A program made the translations under genes and the position numbers. The notes under the pieces are model-generated. The model had not been told where the DNA came from. It saw only the letters and a list, made by a program, of their open reading frames with translations, and did not search any database. 64,000 nucleotides of DNA from Erythrobacter sp. YJ-T3-07 (lineage in GTDB: Bacteria; Pseudomonadota; Alphaproteobacteria; Sphingomonadales; Sphingomonadaceae): assembly GCF_015999305.1 (NCBI RefSeq), contig NZ_JAEAGP010000001.1, forward strand, positions 186,001 to 250,000, given 5' to 3'. Positions 55,730-63,728 of this stretch are shown piece after piece. Every line of letters starts with the position of its first letter. Positions within the stretch are counted from its first letter, which is position 1.

Positions 55730-56721
55730 GCAGCAAGCCCGAAGTCTCCACTGCCGCCGCCGAGGTCACACCGGATCGCGCGAAGCGCAAGCTGGGCCGC
55801 GGGCTCGGCGCGCTGCTTGGGGAAACCCAGCGTGAGGAGAGCGTTGCGCCGAGCGAAGGTGGGACCGCGCTGTCGAGCGCTGCAGGGCAGGGCGAAGGCG
55901 GTATGGGCGCACCGCGTAGTGGACTTGCATCCATTCCTGTGGCCCGGATCGAGCCGTTGCCGGGCCAGCCCCGCCAGATTTTCGACGACGACGCGCTTGA
56001 CGATCTTGCCCGCTCCATCGCGCAGCGCGGCGTCATCCAGCCGATCATCGTCCGCCCGCTGGAACGCAAGGGCCGCTACCAGCTGGTCGCCGGCGAACGG
56101 CGCTGGCGCGCGGCGCAACGCGCCAAACTGCATGAAATTCCAGCGATTATCCGCGATCTCGACCAGCGCGAGGTCATGGCGATTGCGCTGATCGAGAATA
56201 TCCAGCGCGAGGATCTCAACCCGATCGAAGAAGCGCGGGCCTACCAGCATCTCGCCGACGAAGAGGGCATGAGCCAGGCGGAAATCGCCGAACTGGTCGA
56301 CAAATCGCGCAGCCACGTCGCCAATCATCAGCGGCTGCTGGCGCTCCCGGCAAAGGTCATCGCCTATGTCGAACGCGGCCAGCTGAGCATGGGACACGCC
56401 CGCGCTCTGATCGGCCACGATGCCGCAGAGATGCTGGCTGAGGAAGCCGTGACCCGTAATCTGTCGGTGCGGGACGTGGAAAAGCGCGTCCGCAGCAAGG
56501 GCAGCGCCTCGGGTCGCGCGTCGTCAGCAAAGCCCAGAAAATCTGACGGCCACGAAAGCGAGGATATCGCCGCGGTCGAACGGCACCTGGAAGAATTCCT
56601 CGGCATGTCGCTCAAGATCAAGCCCGATGCCGATCCGAGCTCAGGAGCGATCACGATCAGGTACAAGACGCTCGATCAGCTGGACTTGCTGTGCCAGCGC
56701 CTCACCGGCGGGAAGATCTAG
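55726..56721 (+). CDS. parB: Chromosome partitioning protein ParB
   Basis: 331 residues. The N-terminal RKLGRGLGALLGE contacts ParA. The CTP-binding ParB/Srx domain has PGQPRQIFDDDALDDLARSI and GERRWRAAQRA. The helix-turn-helix region MSQAEIAELVDKSRSHVANHQRLLALP should read parS. The C-terminal dimerisation domain is at DIAAVERHLEEFLGMSLKIK. Its target sites lie 0.8-3.3 kb upstream. Confidence 0.97.
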   Translation: MSSKPEVSTAAAEVTPDRAKRKLGRGLGALLGETQREESVAPSEGGTALSSAAGQGEGGMGAPRSGLASIPVARIEPLPGQPRQIFDDDALDDLARSIAQRGVIQPIIVRPLERKGRYQLVAGERRWRAAQRAKLHEIPAIIRDLDQREVMAIALIENIQREDLNPIEEARAYQHLADEEGMSQAEIAELVDKSRSHVANHQRLLALPAKVIAYVERGQLSMGHARALIGHDAAEMLAEEAVTRNLSVRDVEKRVRSKGSASGRASSAKPRKSDGHESEDIAAVERHLEEFLGMSLKIKPDADPSSGAITIRYKTLDQLDLLCQRLTGGKI

Positions 56722-56756
56722 CCGAGGCGCGGGGGCGCGGAAATGCGCCGCACAAC

Positions 56757-57569
56757 TCAGCGCTGCTTGGTGTAGCGAATCCGCTTGTCACCCCGTCGCC
56801 GTTCTACGGGCACGGGGACGTACTCGGTAACGCGTTCGCGAACCGTTTCGTACTCGGTCGTCTCGTACGTCTCTTCGATGAGTTCTTCTCGAATAACAGG
56901 CACATAGCGTTCGCCACGCTGGTGCTCGACAACCACGACTACGCCCGTCGCATAGCCCCCGCCGGCGTATCCACCAGCGTAGCCGCCCGAGTAACCCCCG
57001 CCGCTCGCGTAGGCGTAGCCACCGCCACCGCCACCATATCCACCGCCGTAGCCGGGCGCAGCATAGGCGTAACCATCGTCATACCCATACCCGTAGCCGC
57101 CCTGATCGTAGCCGTAGTCGTCGTCGTAGCCATATCCGTCCGCCGCGCGCTCTGCCGCTGCGCGCTCGTAGTGCTCCAGCCAGGCGCGACAATCACGGCG
57201 TTCGTCGTCGCGACCTGCGAGACCGATTGCCGTTCCGATAGCCACTCCCGCCAGGCCACCGATCCCGCCGCCGATCAACGATCCGGCAACGCGCGAACCA
57301 TCGTCCGCCAGCTCATTGCCGAGCAGGGCGCCGCCGGCTCCACCAATCAGTCCGCCGACGACTCCGCCAGTCTCGCCCCGGCGACGGCGGTCGCGAAGAT
57401 AGGCGCGGCATTCGCGGACCCAGTCGCCCCGATCATAGCTCGGCGGTAGCGGCGGGCTCGTGCGCGCAGGTGCAGGCGCATAGGCGGGGCGCGGCGCGTA
57501 GTACTGGGCCGACGCGGGCGCGGCGAGCCCGACGAGTGCAGCGGCACCGGAAATGAGAAACAGACGCAT
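56757..57569 (-). CDS. Glycine-zipper, Gly/Tyr-rich envelope protein
   Basis: 270 residues from ATG 57569. The signal peptide MRLFLISGAAALVGLAAPASA is followed by Pro-rich sequence and then a glycine-zipper segment (TGGVVGGLIGGAGGALLGNEL and SLIGGGIGGLAGVAIGTAIGLA), which probably inserts in the outer membrane. Residues ~140-205 are Gly/Tyr/Asp-rich low complexity (repeated GYGYDD, GGGYGG, GGYAGG). The basic C-terminus ends in RGDKRIRYTKQR. Function is unknown; it is convergent with parB. Confidence 0.75.
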   Translation of the reverse strand: MRLFLISGAAALVGLAAPASAQYYAPRPAYAPAPARTSPPLPPSYDRGDWVRECRAYLRDRRRRGETGGVVGGLIGGAGGALLGNELADDGSRVAGSLIGGGIGGLAGVAIGTAIGLAGRDDERRDCRAWLEHYERAAAERAADGYGYDDDYGYDQGGYGYGYDDGYAYAAPGYGGGYGGGGGGYAYASGGGYSGGYAGGYAGGGYATGVVVVVEHQRGERYVPVIREELIEETYETTEYETVRERVTEYVPVPVERRRGDKRIRYTKQR

Positions 57570-57707
57570 GGCAGACCAACCCCTTATTGACGGGAGGCAC
57601 GCCTCTAGCACGCGCTCCCGGTATACTTAATTTCGGGTTAGCGCTTTTGCTCCATTGAAGATTGTCGAACGATCCGACCTGTCCCGGGCTGGGGCAGCGG
57701 CAGCGCC

Positions 57708-58190
57708 TCAGACCCTGGTAGCGATCCGCTTGGCGAGTGCCTCGATACCGCGTGCATCGGCCCCACCGAACCGAGCCTTGCTGGGGCTGTCGAGATCGAT
57801 AACCGCGATAACCTGTCCATCGCGGATCACCGGAACGACCAGCTCGGACGCACTCGCCGAATCGCAGGCGATATGGCCGGGGAAGGCATGCACGTCCTCC
57901 ACCAGCTGGGTCTCGCCTGTCGTAGCTGCAGTGCCGCAAACCCCCTGACCGAAGGGGATACGGATGCACGCCGGGCGTCCGATGAACGGGCCTAACACCA
58001 ATTCGCCATCCACCACACGATAGAACCCCGCCCAGTTGAGATCGGGCACGAAGCTCCAGATCAGCGCCGCCAGATTGGCCATATTGGCCACCGTGTCGCT
58101 CTCGCCATCGGTGAGGGAATCCCCGGCATTGGCGAGCTCGCGATAGCGCTCTTCATCACTGGTATCGGCGGGCAGGGCAAAATCGAACAT
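57708..58190 (-). CDS. msrC: GAF-domain free methionine-(R)-sulfoxide reductase
   Basis: 160 residues. The fRMsr signature is present: LIWSFVPDLNWAGFYRV, then cysteines in PACIRIPFGQGVCGTAA and FPGHIACDSAS (the Cys triad of the family), followed by ELVVPVIRDGQVIAVIDLDSP. It repairs oxidised free methionine in the cytosol. It is divergent from the PQQ-type dehydrogenase gene with 70 bases between. Confidence 0.88.
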   Translation of the reverse strand: MFDFALPADTSDEERYRELANAGDSLTDGESDTVANMANLAALIWSFVPDLNWAGFYRVVDGELVLGPFIGRPACIRIPFGQGVCGTAATTGETQLVEDVHAFPGHIACDSASASELVVPVIRDGQVIAVIDLDSPSKARFGGADARGIEALAKRIATRV

Positions 58191-58260
58191 GAAGGCTCCA
58201 GAATCAGGGCCGCGATCATTGGCGATTGCCGCCTGCGTGCCCGCGCCCTATTTCGGGTGC

Positions 58261-59724
58261 ATGACCCTTCTTCGCAATATCGGCATCGCCCTGCTCGTCA
58301 TTCTGGTTGTGGCTGCCATCGCCATCGCGCTCCTGTTGCGCGGATCGAAGGCCGAACTTACCGTGGACGAGGTTAGCGGAACCGACCCGACGCTGGCCGA
58401 ACCCGACGCCGAGTGGTTCCCGACGATCAGGGTCGCCGAGCCGGTCGGCTGGGCGAAGGGCGAGGTGCCGTCTGCGGCCAAGGGGCTGGAAGTGGCGCGC
58501 TTCGCCGAAGGGCTGGATCATCCCCGCGTCCTCTATCGTCTGCCCAACGGCGATGTTCTGGTCACCCTCACCAACAGTCCGCCGCGTGAAGTCGGCGGGA
58601 TCCAGGGTCTGGTGATGAAATATCTGATGGGTCAGGCGGGCGCAGGCGTGCCGTCGCCCAACAAGCTGGTCCTGCTGCGCGATAGCAACGACGATGGGCG
58701 CGCAGAGGTGCAGAAAACTCTACGCGAAGCCGACCTCGATTCGCCTTCCGGCATCGCCTACCGCGACGGCAAGCTCTACATCGCCAACCACAACGCGCTG
58801 CTCGAATTCGATTATGAGCTGGGTTCGGACAAGGTGACCGGCAGTCCGCGCAAGCTGATGGACCTGCCGGGGGGCGGTAATCACTGGATGCGCAACATCA
58901 TCCTCTCGCCCGATGGGGAGCGAATCTACGTCGCGGTCGGATCGTCGAGCAATATCGGCGAGAACGGAATGGAGGCCGAGGAAGGCCGCGCCGCGATCTG
59001 GGAATACGACCTGACCGACGATTCCAAGCGGATCTATGCAACCGGCCTGCGCAACCCCAACGGGCTTGCCTGGAACCCGATGTCGGGCGAGCTGTGGACC
59101 ACGGTGAACGAGCGCGACATGCTCGGCGGCGATCTGGTGCCCGATTACCTGACCAACGTGCCGATCGGTGCGAATTACGGCTGGCCCTGGGTCTACTACA
59201 AGAACGAATTCGATCGCCGGGTCGATGCGCCGATGCCCAACTTCCTCTCCGAATATGCGCGCTATCCGGAATTTGCCCTTGGCCCGCATGTTGCAGCGCT
59301 CGGCCTTGCATTCAGCAGCGAGGGCAACCGGCTGGGTGAGCGTTACGGACGCGGTGCATTCATCGCGCGCCACGGCTCCTGGAACCGTAAGCCGCCCTCG
59401 GGTTACGACGTGGTGTTCGTCCGCTTCGACGAGCGCGGCAATCCGCTGGGCAAGCCGGTCCCCGTGCTGGGGAGCTTCCTGAACGGTGACGGCGAGACGC
59501 GCGGGCGCCCGACTTGGGTCGAATGGGCACCCGATGGCGGACTGCTGGTGAGCGACGATACCGCCGGGATCATCTGGCACGTCATCGACCCCAAGGCCGA
59601 TCCCGCGCCCGCGATCAAGCGCAACCAAGGCAAGTCGCTCGACCCGCAGGTCGAGCTCAAGGGTGATCCGCGCGAAGCCTTCACCGATGAGTTCGCCCGC
59701 GAATTCAATCCGATGGGGAACTGA
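58261..59724 (+). CDS. PQQ-type soluble-glucose/sorbosone dehydrogenase family protein, membrane-anchored
   Basis: 487 residues from ATG 58261 (a frame extension to 58189 lies over the divergent gene's start). The N-terminal helix LLRNIGIALLVILVVAAIAIALLL anchors it, with a periplasmic six-blade beta-propeller: HPRVLYRLPNGDVLVT, LDSPSGIAYRDGKLYIANHN, GLRNPNGLAWNPMSGELWTTVNERD, GANYGWPW and HGSWNRKPPSGYDVVFV. Relatives oxidise sugars with PQQ; I see no PQQ synthesis genes here, so cofactor and substrate are open. Confidence 0.85.
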   Translation: MTLLRNIGIALLVILVVAAIAIALLLRGSKAELTVDEVSGTDPTLAEPDAEWFPTIRVAEPVGWAKGEVPSAAKGLEVARFAEGLDHPRVLYRLPNGDVLVTLTNSPPREVGGIQGLVMKYLMGQAGAGVPSPNKLVLLRDSNDDGRAEVQKTLREADLDSPSGIAYRDGKLYIANHNALLEFDYELGSDKVTGSPRKLMDLPGGGNHWMRNIILSPDGERIYVAVGSSSNIGENGMEAEEGRAAIWEYDLTDDSKRIYATGLRNPNGLAWNPMSGELWTTVNERDMLGGDLVPDYLTNVPIGANYGWPWVYYKNEFDRRVDAPMPNFLSEYARYPEFALGPHVAALGLAFSSEGNRLGERYGRGAFIARHGSWNRKPPSGYDVVFVRFDERGNPLGKPVPVLGSFLNGDGETRGRPTWVEWAPDGGLLVSDDTAGIIWHVIDPKADPAPAIKRNQGKSLDPQVELKGDPREAFTDEFAREFNPMGN

Positions 59725-59734
59725 TCCCCATCGG
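59710..59734. terminator. Perfect 10-bp hairpin between convergent genes
   Basis: CCGATGGGGA (59710-59719) and TCCCCATCGG (59725-59734) form an uninterrupted 10-bp stem with a 5-nt loop that contains the stop codon of the dehydrogenase gene. It ends two bases before the stop of the acyl-CoA dehydrogenase gene, so both transcripts can fold it. There is no T-run, so it may be a 3'-end stabiliser or Rho-assisted terminator rather than an intrinsic one. Confidence 0.55.
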
Positions 59735-59736
59735 GT

Positions 59737-61488
59737 TCAGGCGGCGAGCACGCTGCCGTCCAGTTCGTAGAGCAGCGCTGCTCCGGCCGTTGCCGACGCC
59801 TTGAGGCCGATCGCTTCGGGCACGATGTGATCGAGGAAGAAGCGCATCGTCACCTGCTTGGCGTGGGTACGCTGGGCATCGTCGCTGTCCGTAAGCACTG
59901 CGTGCTGCTTCGTCAGGCACCAGCCGGCCACGGCGACCGCGCACATGGTGGTGAAGGGCACGCTGCCTGCAAGCCTGTCGTCGAGCGAGGCGTCTTCGCG
60001 CATCCACTTGGAAATGGCCGCACATTCGCCGGCCAGCGCCTGTAGCTGCGGTTCCTCGCCCGCATCGCGGGCGATATCCGCGAACAGCGCCTGCAGCACT
60101 TCGCCATTCTCCAGCCCGAGCTTCCGGGTGACCAGATCGGCCGCCTGGATGCCGTTGGTGCCTTCGTAGATCGGCGCGATCCGCGCATCGCGGAAATGCT
60201 GCGCGGCGCCGGTTTCCTCGACGAAGCCCATCCCGCCGTGGACCTGGATGCCGAGCGAGGCGACCTCGATCCCGGTATCGGTCGCCCAGGCTTTCAGCAT
60301 GGGAACCAGCACCTCGGCGCGTGCCTTCGCGGCAGCATCGCCGATATCGCCACGGTCGACCTGTCCGGCGGTGTAGTAGAGCAGCCCGCGCATCGCCTCC
60401 GTCAGGCTGCGCATGCGCAGCAGCATGCGACGCACATCGGGATGGTCCATGATCGCGACCGGCGTGCGGTTCTTCGCCCCGGCGCGGGCCGACTGAACCC
60501 GGTCCAGCGCGTAGGCGAGGGCCTGCTGCGTCGCACGCTCGGCGATCTGTACCCCCTGCGAGCCGACATTGATCCGCGCATTGTTCATCATCGTGAACAT
60601 CGCAGCGAGGCCCCGATTCTCGGCCCCGACCAGTTCCCCGATGCACTCGTCATTATCGCCGTAGGACATGACGCAGGTGGGGGAGGCGTTGATACCCAGC
60701 TTGTGCTCCAGACTGACGCAGCGCAGGTCGTTATGCGCGCCCGGCGTGCCATCGTCCTTCAGGTGGTACTTGGGCACCAGGAACAGCGAGATGCCGCGGC
60801 TGCCCTCGGGCGCGCCGGGGAGGCGGGCGAGAACCAGGTGGATGATGTTCTCGGCCAGCTCGTGCTCGCCCCAAGTGATGTAGATCTTCTGGCCCTTGAT
60901 CCGGTACTTGCCCGCGTGCTCACCGTCTTCGATCGGCTGAGCGGTGGTCCGCAGAGCGCCCACGTCGCTGCCAGCCTGCGATTCGGTCAGGTTCATCGTG
61001 CCCGACCACTTGCCGCTGATCAGATCGGGGAGGTAGCGGGCCTGCTGTTCCTGCGTTCCGTGCGCCGCCAGCGCCTCGATCGCGCCGACCGACAGCATGG
61101 GCAGGAGATTGAACGCGAAATTCGCGCTGCCGAGGTTCTCGAGCACGTTGCAGGCGAGGGTGAAGGGCAGGCCCTGCCCGCCATACTCGGCGCTACCCGC
61201 GATCGCATTCCAGCCCTGCTCGACATAGGCCTGATAGGCCTCCTCGAACCCGTCTGGCAGGCGGACGACACCGTTTTCCAGTTTGGCACCTTCCAGATCG
61301 CCCTTGCGGTTGAGCGGGGCCCACTCGCCCGCCGCGAACTGGCCCACCCCTTCGACGATCGCCTCGACAAGGTCGGGCTCGGCGGCGGCGAAGTGTTCAT
61401 GCTCGGCCAGTTCGGCGATGCCGGCATTGGCACGAATGGCGAGCAGCTGGTCTTGCGTGGCGGGCTTGTAGGGGGTCACTTGGCTCAC
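59737..61488 (-). CDS. Acyl-CoA dehydrogenase (long form with C-terminal extension)
   Basis: 583 residues from a GTG start at 61488. The flavoprotein core shows GLPFTLACNVLENLGSANFAFNL, LTESQAGSDVGALRT, YRIKGQKIYITWGEHELAEN and IQVHGGMGFVEETGAAQHFRDARIAPIYEGTNGIQAADLV, where the Glu in YEGTNGIQ is the likely catalytic base. The extra ~130 C-terminal residues place it with the long AcdA/DmdC-type proteins. Substrate chain length is unknown. Confidence 0.93.
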   Translation of the reverse strand: MSQVTPYKPATQDQLLAIRANAGIAELAEHEHFAAAEPDLVEAIVEGVGQFAAGEWAPLNRKGDLEGAKLENGVVRLPDGFEEAYQAYVEQGWNAIAGSAEYGGQGLPFTLACNVLENLGSANFAFNLLPMLSVGAIEALAAHGTQEQQARYLPDLISGKWSGTMNLTESQAGSDVGALRTTAQPIEDGEHAGKYRIKGQKIYITWGEHELAENIIHLVLARLPGAPEGSRGISLFLVPKYHLKDDGTPGAHNDLRCVSLEHKLGINASPTCVMSYGDNDECIGELVGAENRGLAAMFTMMNNARINVGSQGVQIAERATQQALAYALDRVQSARAGAKNRTPVAIMDHPDVRRMLLRMRSLTEAMRGLLYYTAGQVDRGDIGDAAAKARAEVLVPMLKAWATDTGIEVASLGIQVHGGMGFVEETGAAQHFRDARIAPIYEGTNGIQAADLVTRKLGLENGEVLQALFADIARDAGEEPQLQALAGECAAISKWMREDASLDDRLAGSVPFTTMCAVAVAGWCLTKQHAVLTDSDDAQRTHAKQVTMRFFLDHIVPEAIGLKASATAGAALLYELDGSVLAA

Positions 61489-61529
61489 ATCCTCTTGGAA
61501 TTCCTGCGCCCCGGATATAGCGCGCGGCG

Positions 61530-62501
61530 ATGGACCGCAAATACGTTACGGAACGGCTAGCGCCGGACGCGACCGGAATCGCACGTGCGGCGCAGATTCT
61601 GCGCGACGGCGGTCTGGTCGCGGTGCCGACCGAGACGGTGTACGGCCTTGCGGCGCGTGCGGATAGCGAAGAAGCTGTCGCACAAATCTTCGCAGCCAAG
61701 GGGCGACCGAGTTTCAATCCGCTGATCGTCCATGTGAGCGATGCCGATCAGGCAAGGGCACTGGTGGCGATGGAGCCTCGCGCTCTTGCCCTGGCAGATC
61801 GCTTCTGGCCCGGACCGCTCACTTTGGTGCTGCCGCACCATGAGCATGCTGCCGTGGCATCATCCATCCATGCAGGCCTGCCCACGCTCGCAGTGCGGTG
61901 CCCGGCGCACCCGGTGATGCGGGCAGTGCTGGACGAATTGGCCATCCCGGTTGCCGCGCCCTCCGCCAACGCGAGCGAAACCGTCAGCCCGACCACCGCA
62001 GAGCATGTTCTCGCGACGCTCAATGGCCGGATCGATGCGGTGCTCGACGCAGGCGCGAGCGAGCGCGGGCTGGAGTCCACGATCGTCGCGTTGCGTGAGG
62101 ACGGAAAGTGGTCGCTGTTGCGCGAGGGGCCGATCGCGCGCGAAGTGCTCGAAGATATGCTCGGTAGTGGAGCTTCTGATGGCCGTGGGATCGAAGCCCC
62201 GGGGCAGATGCGGCGGCATTATGCGCCGGGAAAGCCGTTGCGTCTGAACGCCCTGGAGGCCGAACCCGGGGAATTCCTGATCGGTTTCGGCGCAGTCGAA
62301 GGTGACGTCACGCTGTCAGCAGCCGGTGACGTCAGCGAAGCCGCGTCACGCCTTTACGCGTGCCTCCATCTGGGAGCCGCTTCGGACAAGCCGCAAATCG
62401 CGGTGGCTCCGGTGCCAAAGGACGCAGTAGGCCGCGCAATCAACGACCGGCTGCGACGTGCTGCTGCGCCGCGCGAGGGCGATCAGCGCTCGGGTTCGTA
62501 G
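61530..62501 (+). CDS. tsaC: L-threonylcarbamoyladenylate synthase (Sua5-type TsaC)
   Basis: 323 residues: an N-terminal YrdC/TsaC domain (GGLVAVPTETVYGLAARADSEEAVAQIFAAKGRPSFNPLIVHV, FWPGPLTLVLP, APSANASETVSPTTAEHV) plus a C-terminal Sua5 domain linked by a region around RRHYAPGKPL. It makes the threonylcarbamoyl-AMP used for t6A37 in tRNA. Divergent from the acyl-CoA dehydrogenase (41-base gap) and overlapping the small lipoprotein gene tail-to-tail by 19 bases. Confidence 0.95.
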   Translation: MDRKYVTERLAPDATGIARAAQILRDGGLVAVPTETVYGLAARADSEEAVAQIFAAKGRPSFNPLIVHVSDADQARALVAMEPRALALADRFWPGPLTLVLPHHEHAAVASSIHAGLPTLAVRCPAHPVMRAVLDELAIPVAAPSANASETVSPTTAEHVLATLNGRIDAVLDAGASERGLESTIVALREDGKWSLLREGPIAREVLEDMLGSGASDGRGIEAPGQMRRHYAPGKPLRLNALEAEPGEFLIGFGAVEGDVTLSAAGDVSEAASRLYACLHLGAASDKPQIAVAPVPKDAVGRAINDRLRRAAAPREGDQRSGS

Positions 62502-62809
62502 GGCACCGTCGGCAGGAGCCGCTGGATTTCCTCGTAGGTTTCGCGCGCTTCCTCGCAAGCGCGGCGGTCGCCGTCCCCGCAATCCTCGCGCAGATCGCGA
62601 TAGCGGCGCTCCAGCTTGCCGAGCCGTTCCTCGCGCTTGCGCAGCTCGCGCCCGCGCTTCTCGTCCGCCTCGCTCTGGCTGGTGGTGGCGAGGTCGACCG
62701 CCTTGCTGCCCGCCTTCACGGGCAGTGTGGCTACATCCCAGGCCGTCTTGGCGAGGCACCCCTGCAGGGCGAGGGCGGCGAGCAGCGCGAGCGGGATGAT
62801 CGGTTTCAT
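62483..62809 (-). CDS. Small lipoprotein with charged coiled-coil region
   Basis: 108 residues. The signal peptide MKPIIPLALLAALALQGC has lipobox LQGC. The mature part begins LAKTAWDVATLPVKAGSKAVD and then has a strongly charged helical stretch (KRGRELRKREERLGKLERRYRDLRED) followed by two cysteines (DCGDGDRRACEE). No named family recognised. Its 3' end overlaps tsaC on the other strand. Confidence 0.7.
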   Translation of the reverse strand: MKPIIPLALLAALALQGCLAKTAWDVATLPVKAGSKAVDLATTSQSEADEKRGRELRKREERLGKLERRYRDLREDCGDGDRRACEEARETYEEIQRLLPTVPYEPER

Positions 62810-62848
62810 ACCGCCAGCTTATGCCCAGCGCCGCCCCGGCACAAACGC

Positions 62849-63610
62849 CTATTCGGCGTCCTCGGCTGCCGCACCGCTTGCCGCAGTGCGCTTGCGGCAC
62901 TTGAGCTCGCCCGAGCCCATCGAACTGACCGAGCAGCTGGCATTGCCCAGCACCTCGACCGTGCCCGAACCCATGATGCTCGCCTCGACATCTCCATCCG
63001 AGGCGAAAGCGGCATCACCCGATCCGGCGATTGCAACCTCGGCGCTGTCCACCTTGACGTCACGCATATCCAAATCGCCCGATCCGGCAATCGAGAGATC
63101 GAGCGTCTTGGCCGCACCCGCAGCCTTGAGCGAGCCCGAACCCGCGACATTCACCTCCAGCGCGTCCGCATCGATCCGGCCGACCTTCGATTCGCCCGAT
63201 CCGGCGATCGAGATTTCCGCATCGCCGCCCTTGCCGAGCTTATCGACGGTCATCGTGCCCGATCCGGCCATGGACATGCGGGTCGGGGTGGGCATGGTCA
63301 CGCGAATGGTCGCGACCCCGCTTTGACGCCAATTCCCCTCGCGCCCAATCCCCAGCGAATCGTCGTCGAGATCGAAGCGAAGACCCTCGGTCACACTCGA
63401 ATCGCCTTCGACATCGATCGTCAGCGTGTCACCCGAGGTGACGATCACCCGATCGGGACCGGACAGCGAAATGCCGGTGGGGGTTGCGCCCTCGTAGTCG
63501 AGCTCGGCGAGGGGTACGCCGTCGCTGCTCGAGCTGATGTTGAAATCGGCGTTGCATGCCGAGAGCATGGTGGCTGCTGCGGCAACGGCGAGGCCTGGCC
63601 AGAACTTCAT
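62849..63610 (-). CDS. GIN-domain (DUF2807) lipoprotein-like protein
   Basis: 253 residues. N-terminal signal KFWPGLAVAAAATMLSAC with lipobox MLSAC. The rest is a repetitive right-handed beta-roll of about 20-residue turns containing IAGSGE/IAGSGD/VAGSGS/IMGSGT motifs, typical of DUF2807 (putative auto-transporter adhesin, head GIN domain). AGGGAG precedes ATG 63610. A 22-bp near-perfect palindrome lies just upstream, suggesting repressor control. Confidence 0.88.
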   Translation of the reverse strand: MKFWPGLAVAAAATMLSACNADFNISSSSDGVPLAELDYEGATPTGISLSGPDRVIVTSGDTLTIDVEGDSSVTEGLRFDLDDDSLGIGREGNWRQSGVATIRVTMPTPTRMSMAGSGTMTVDKLGKGGDAEISIAGSGESKVGRIDADALEVNVAGSGSLKAAGAAKTLDLSIAGSGDLDMRDVKVDSAEVAIAGSGDAAFASDGDVEASIMGSGTVEVLGNASCSVSSMGSGELKCRKRTAASGAAAEDAE

Positions 63611-63630
63611 GACGATCTCCCTGTGAATAA

Positions 63631-63652
63631 CTGTGTTAGAGATCTAATACAG
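63631..63652. promoter_or_regulatory. Operator-like palindrome upstream of the GIN-domain gene
   Basis: Two 10-bp arms, CTGTGTTAGA and TCTAATACAG, are separated by the 2-bp spacer GA; nine of ten arm positions are complementary. It overlaps the likely -10 of the gene's promoter and ends 21 bp before the ATG, as expected of a repressor-binding site. Confidence 0.6.
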
Positions 63653-63673
63653 AACGCAGGGCACGCAAAGCAA
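63644..63673 (-). promoter_or_regulatory. Possible promoter of the GIN-domain gene
   Basis: On the minus strand TTGCTT (63673-63668) and TATTAG (63649-63644) are 18 bases apart. The -10 candidate lies inside the palindrome at 63631-63652, and the -35 abuts the CarD terminator. Consensus match only. Confidence 0.35.
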
Positions 63674-63702
63674 GAGGGCCGCCCCTTTCGGGACGGCCCT
63701 CT
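63673..63702 (-). terminator. Terminator of the CarD-family gene
   Basis: AGAGGGCCG (63673-63681) pairs perfectly with CGGCCCTCT (63694-63702), with additional pairing toward the loop (CCC/GGG). On the minus strand the stem is followed by TTGCTTTG, a broken T-run. It ends the CarD transcript 27 bases after its stop. Confidence 0.7.
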
Positions 63703-63728
63703 GTCGGACTGCGTTGGCAGCCGGTCGA

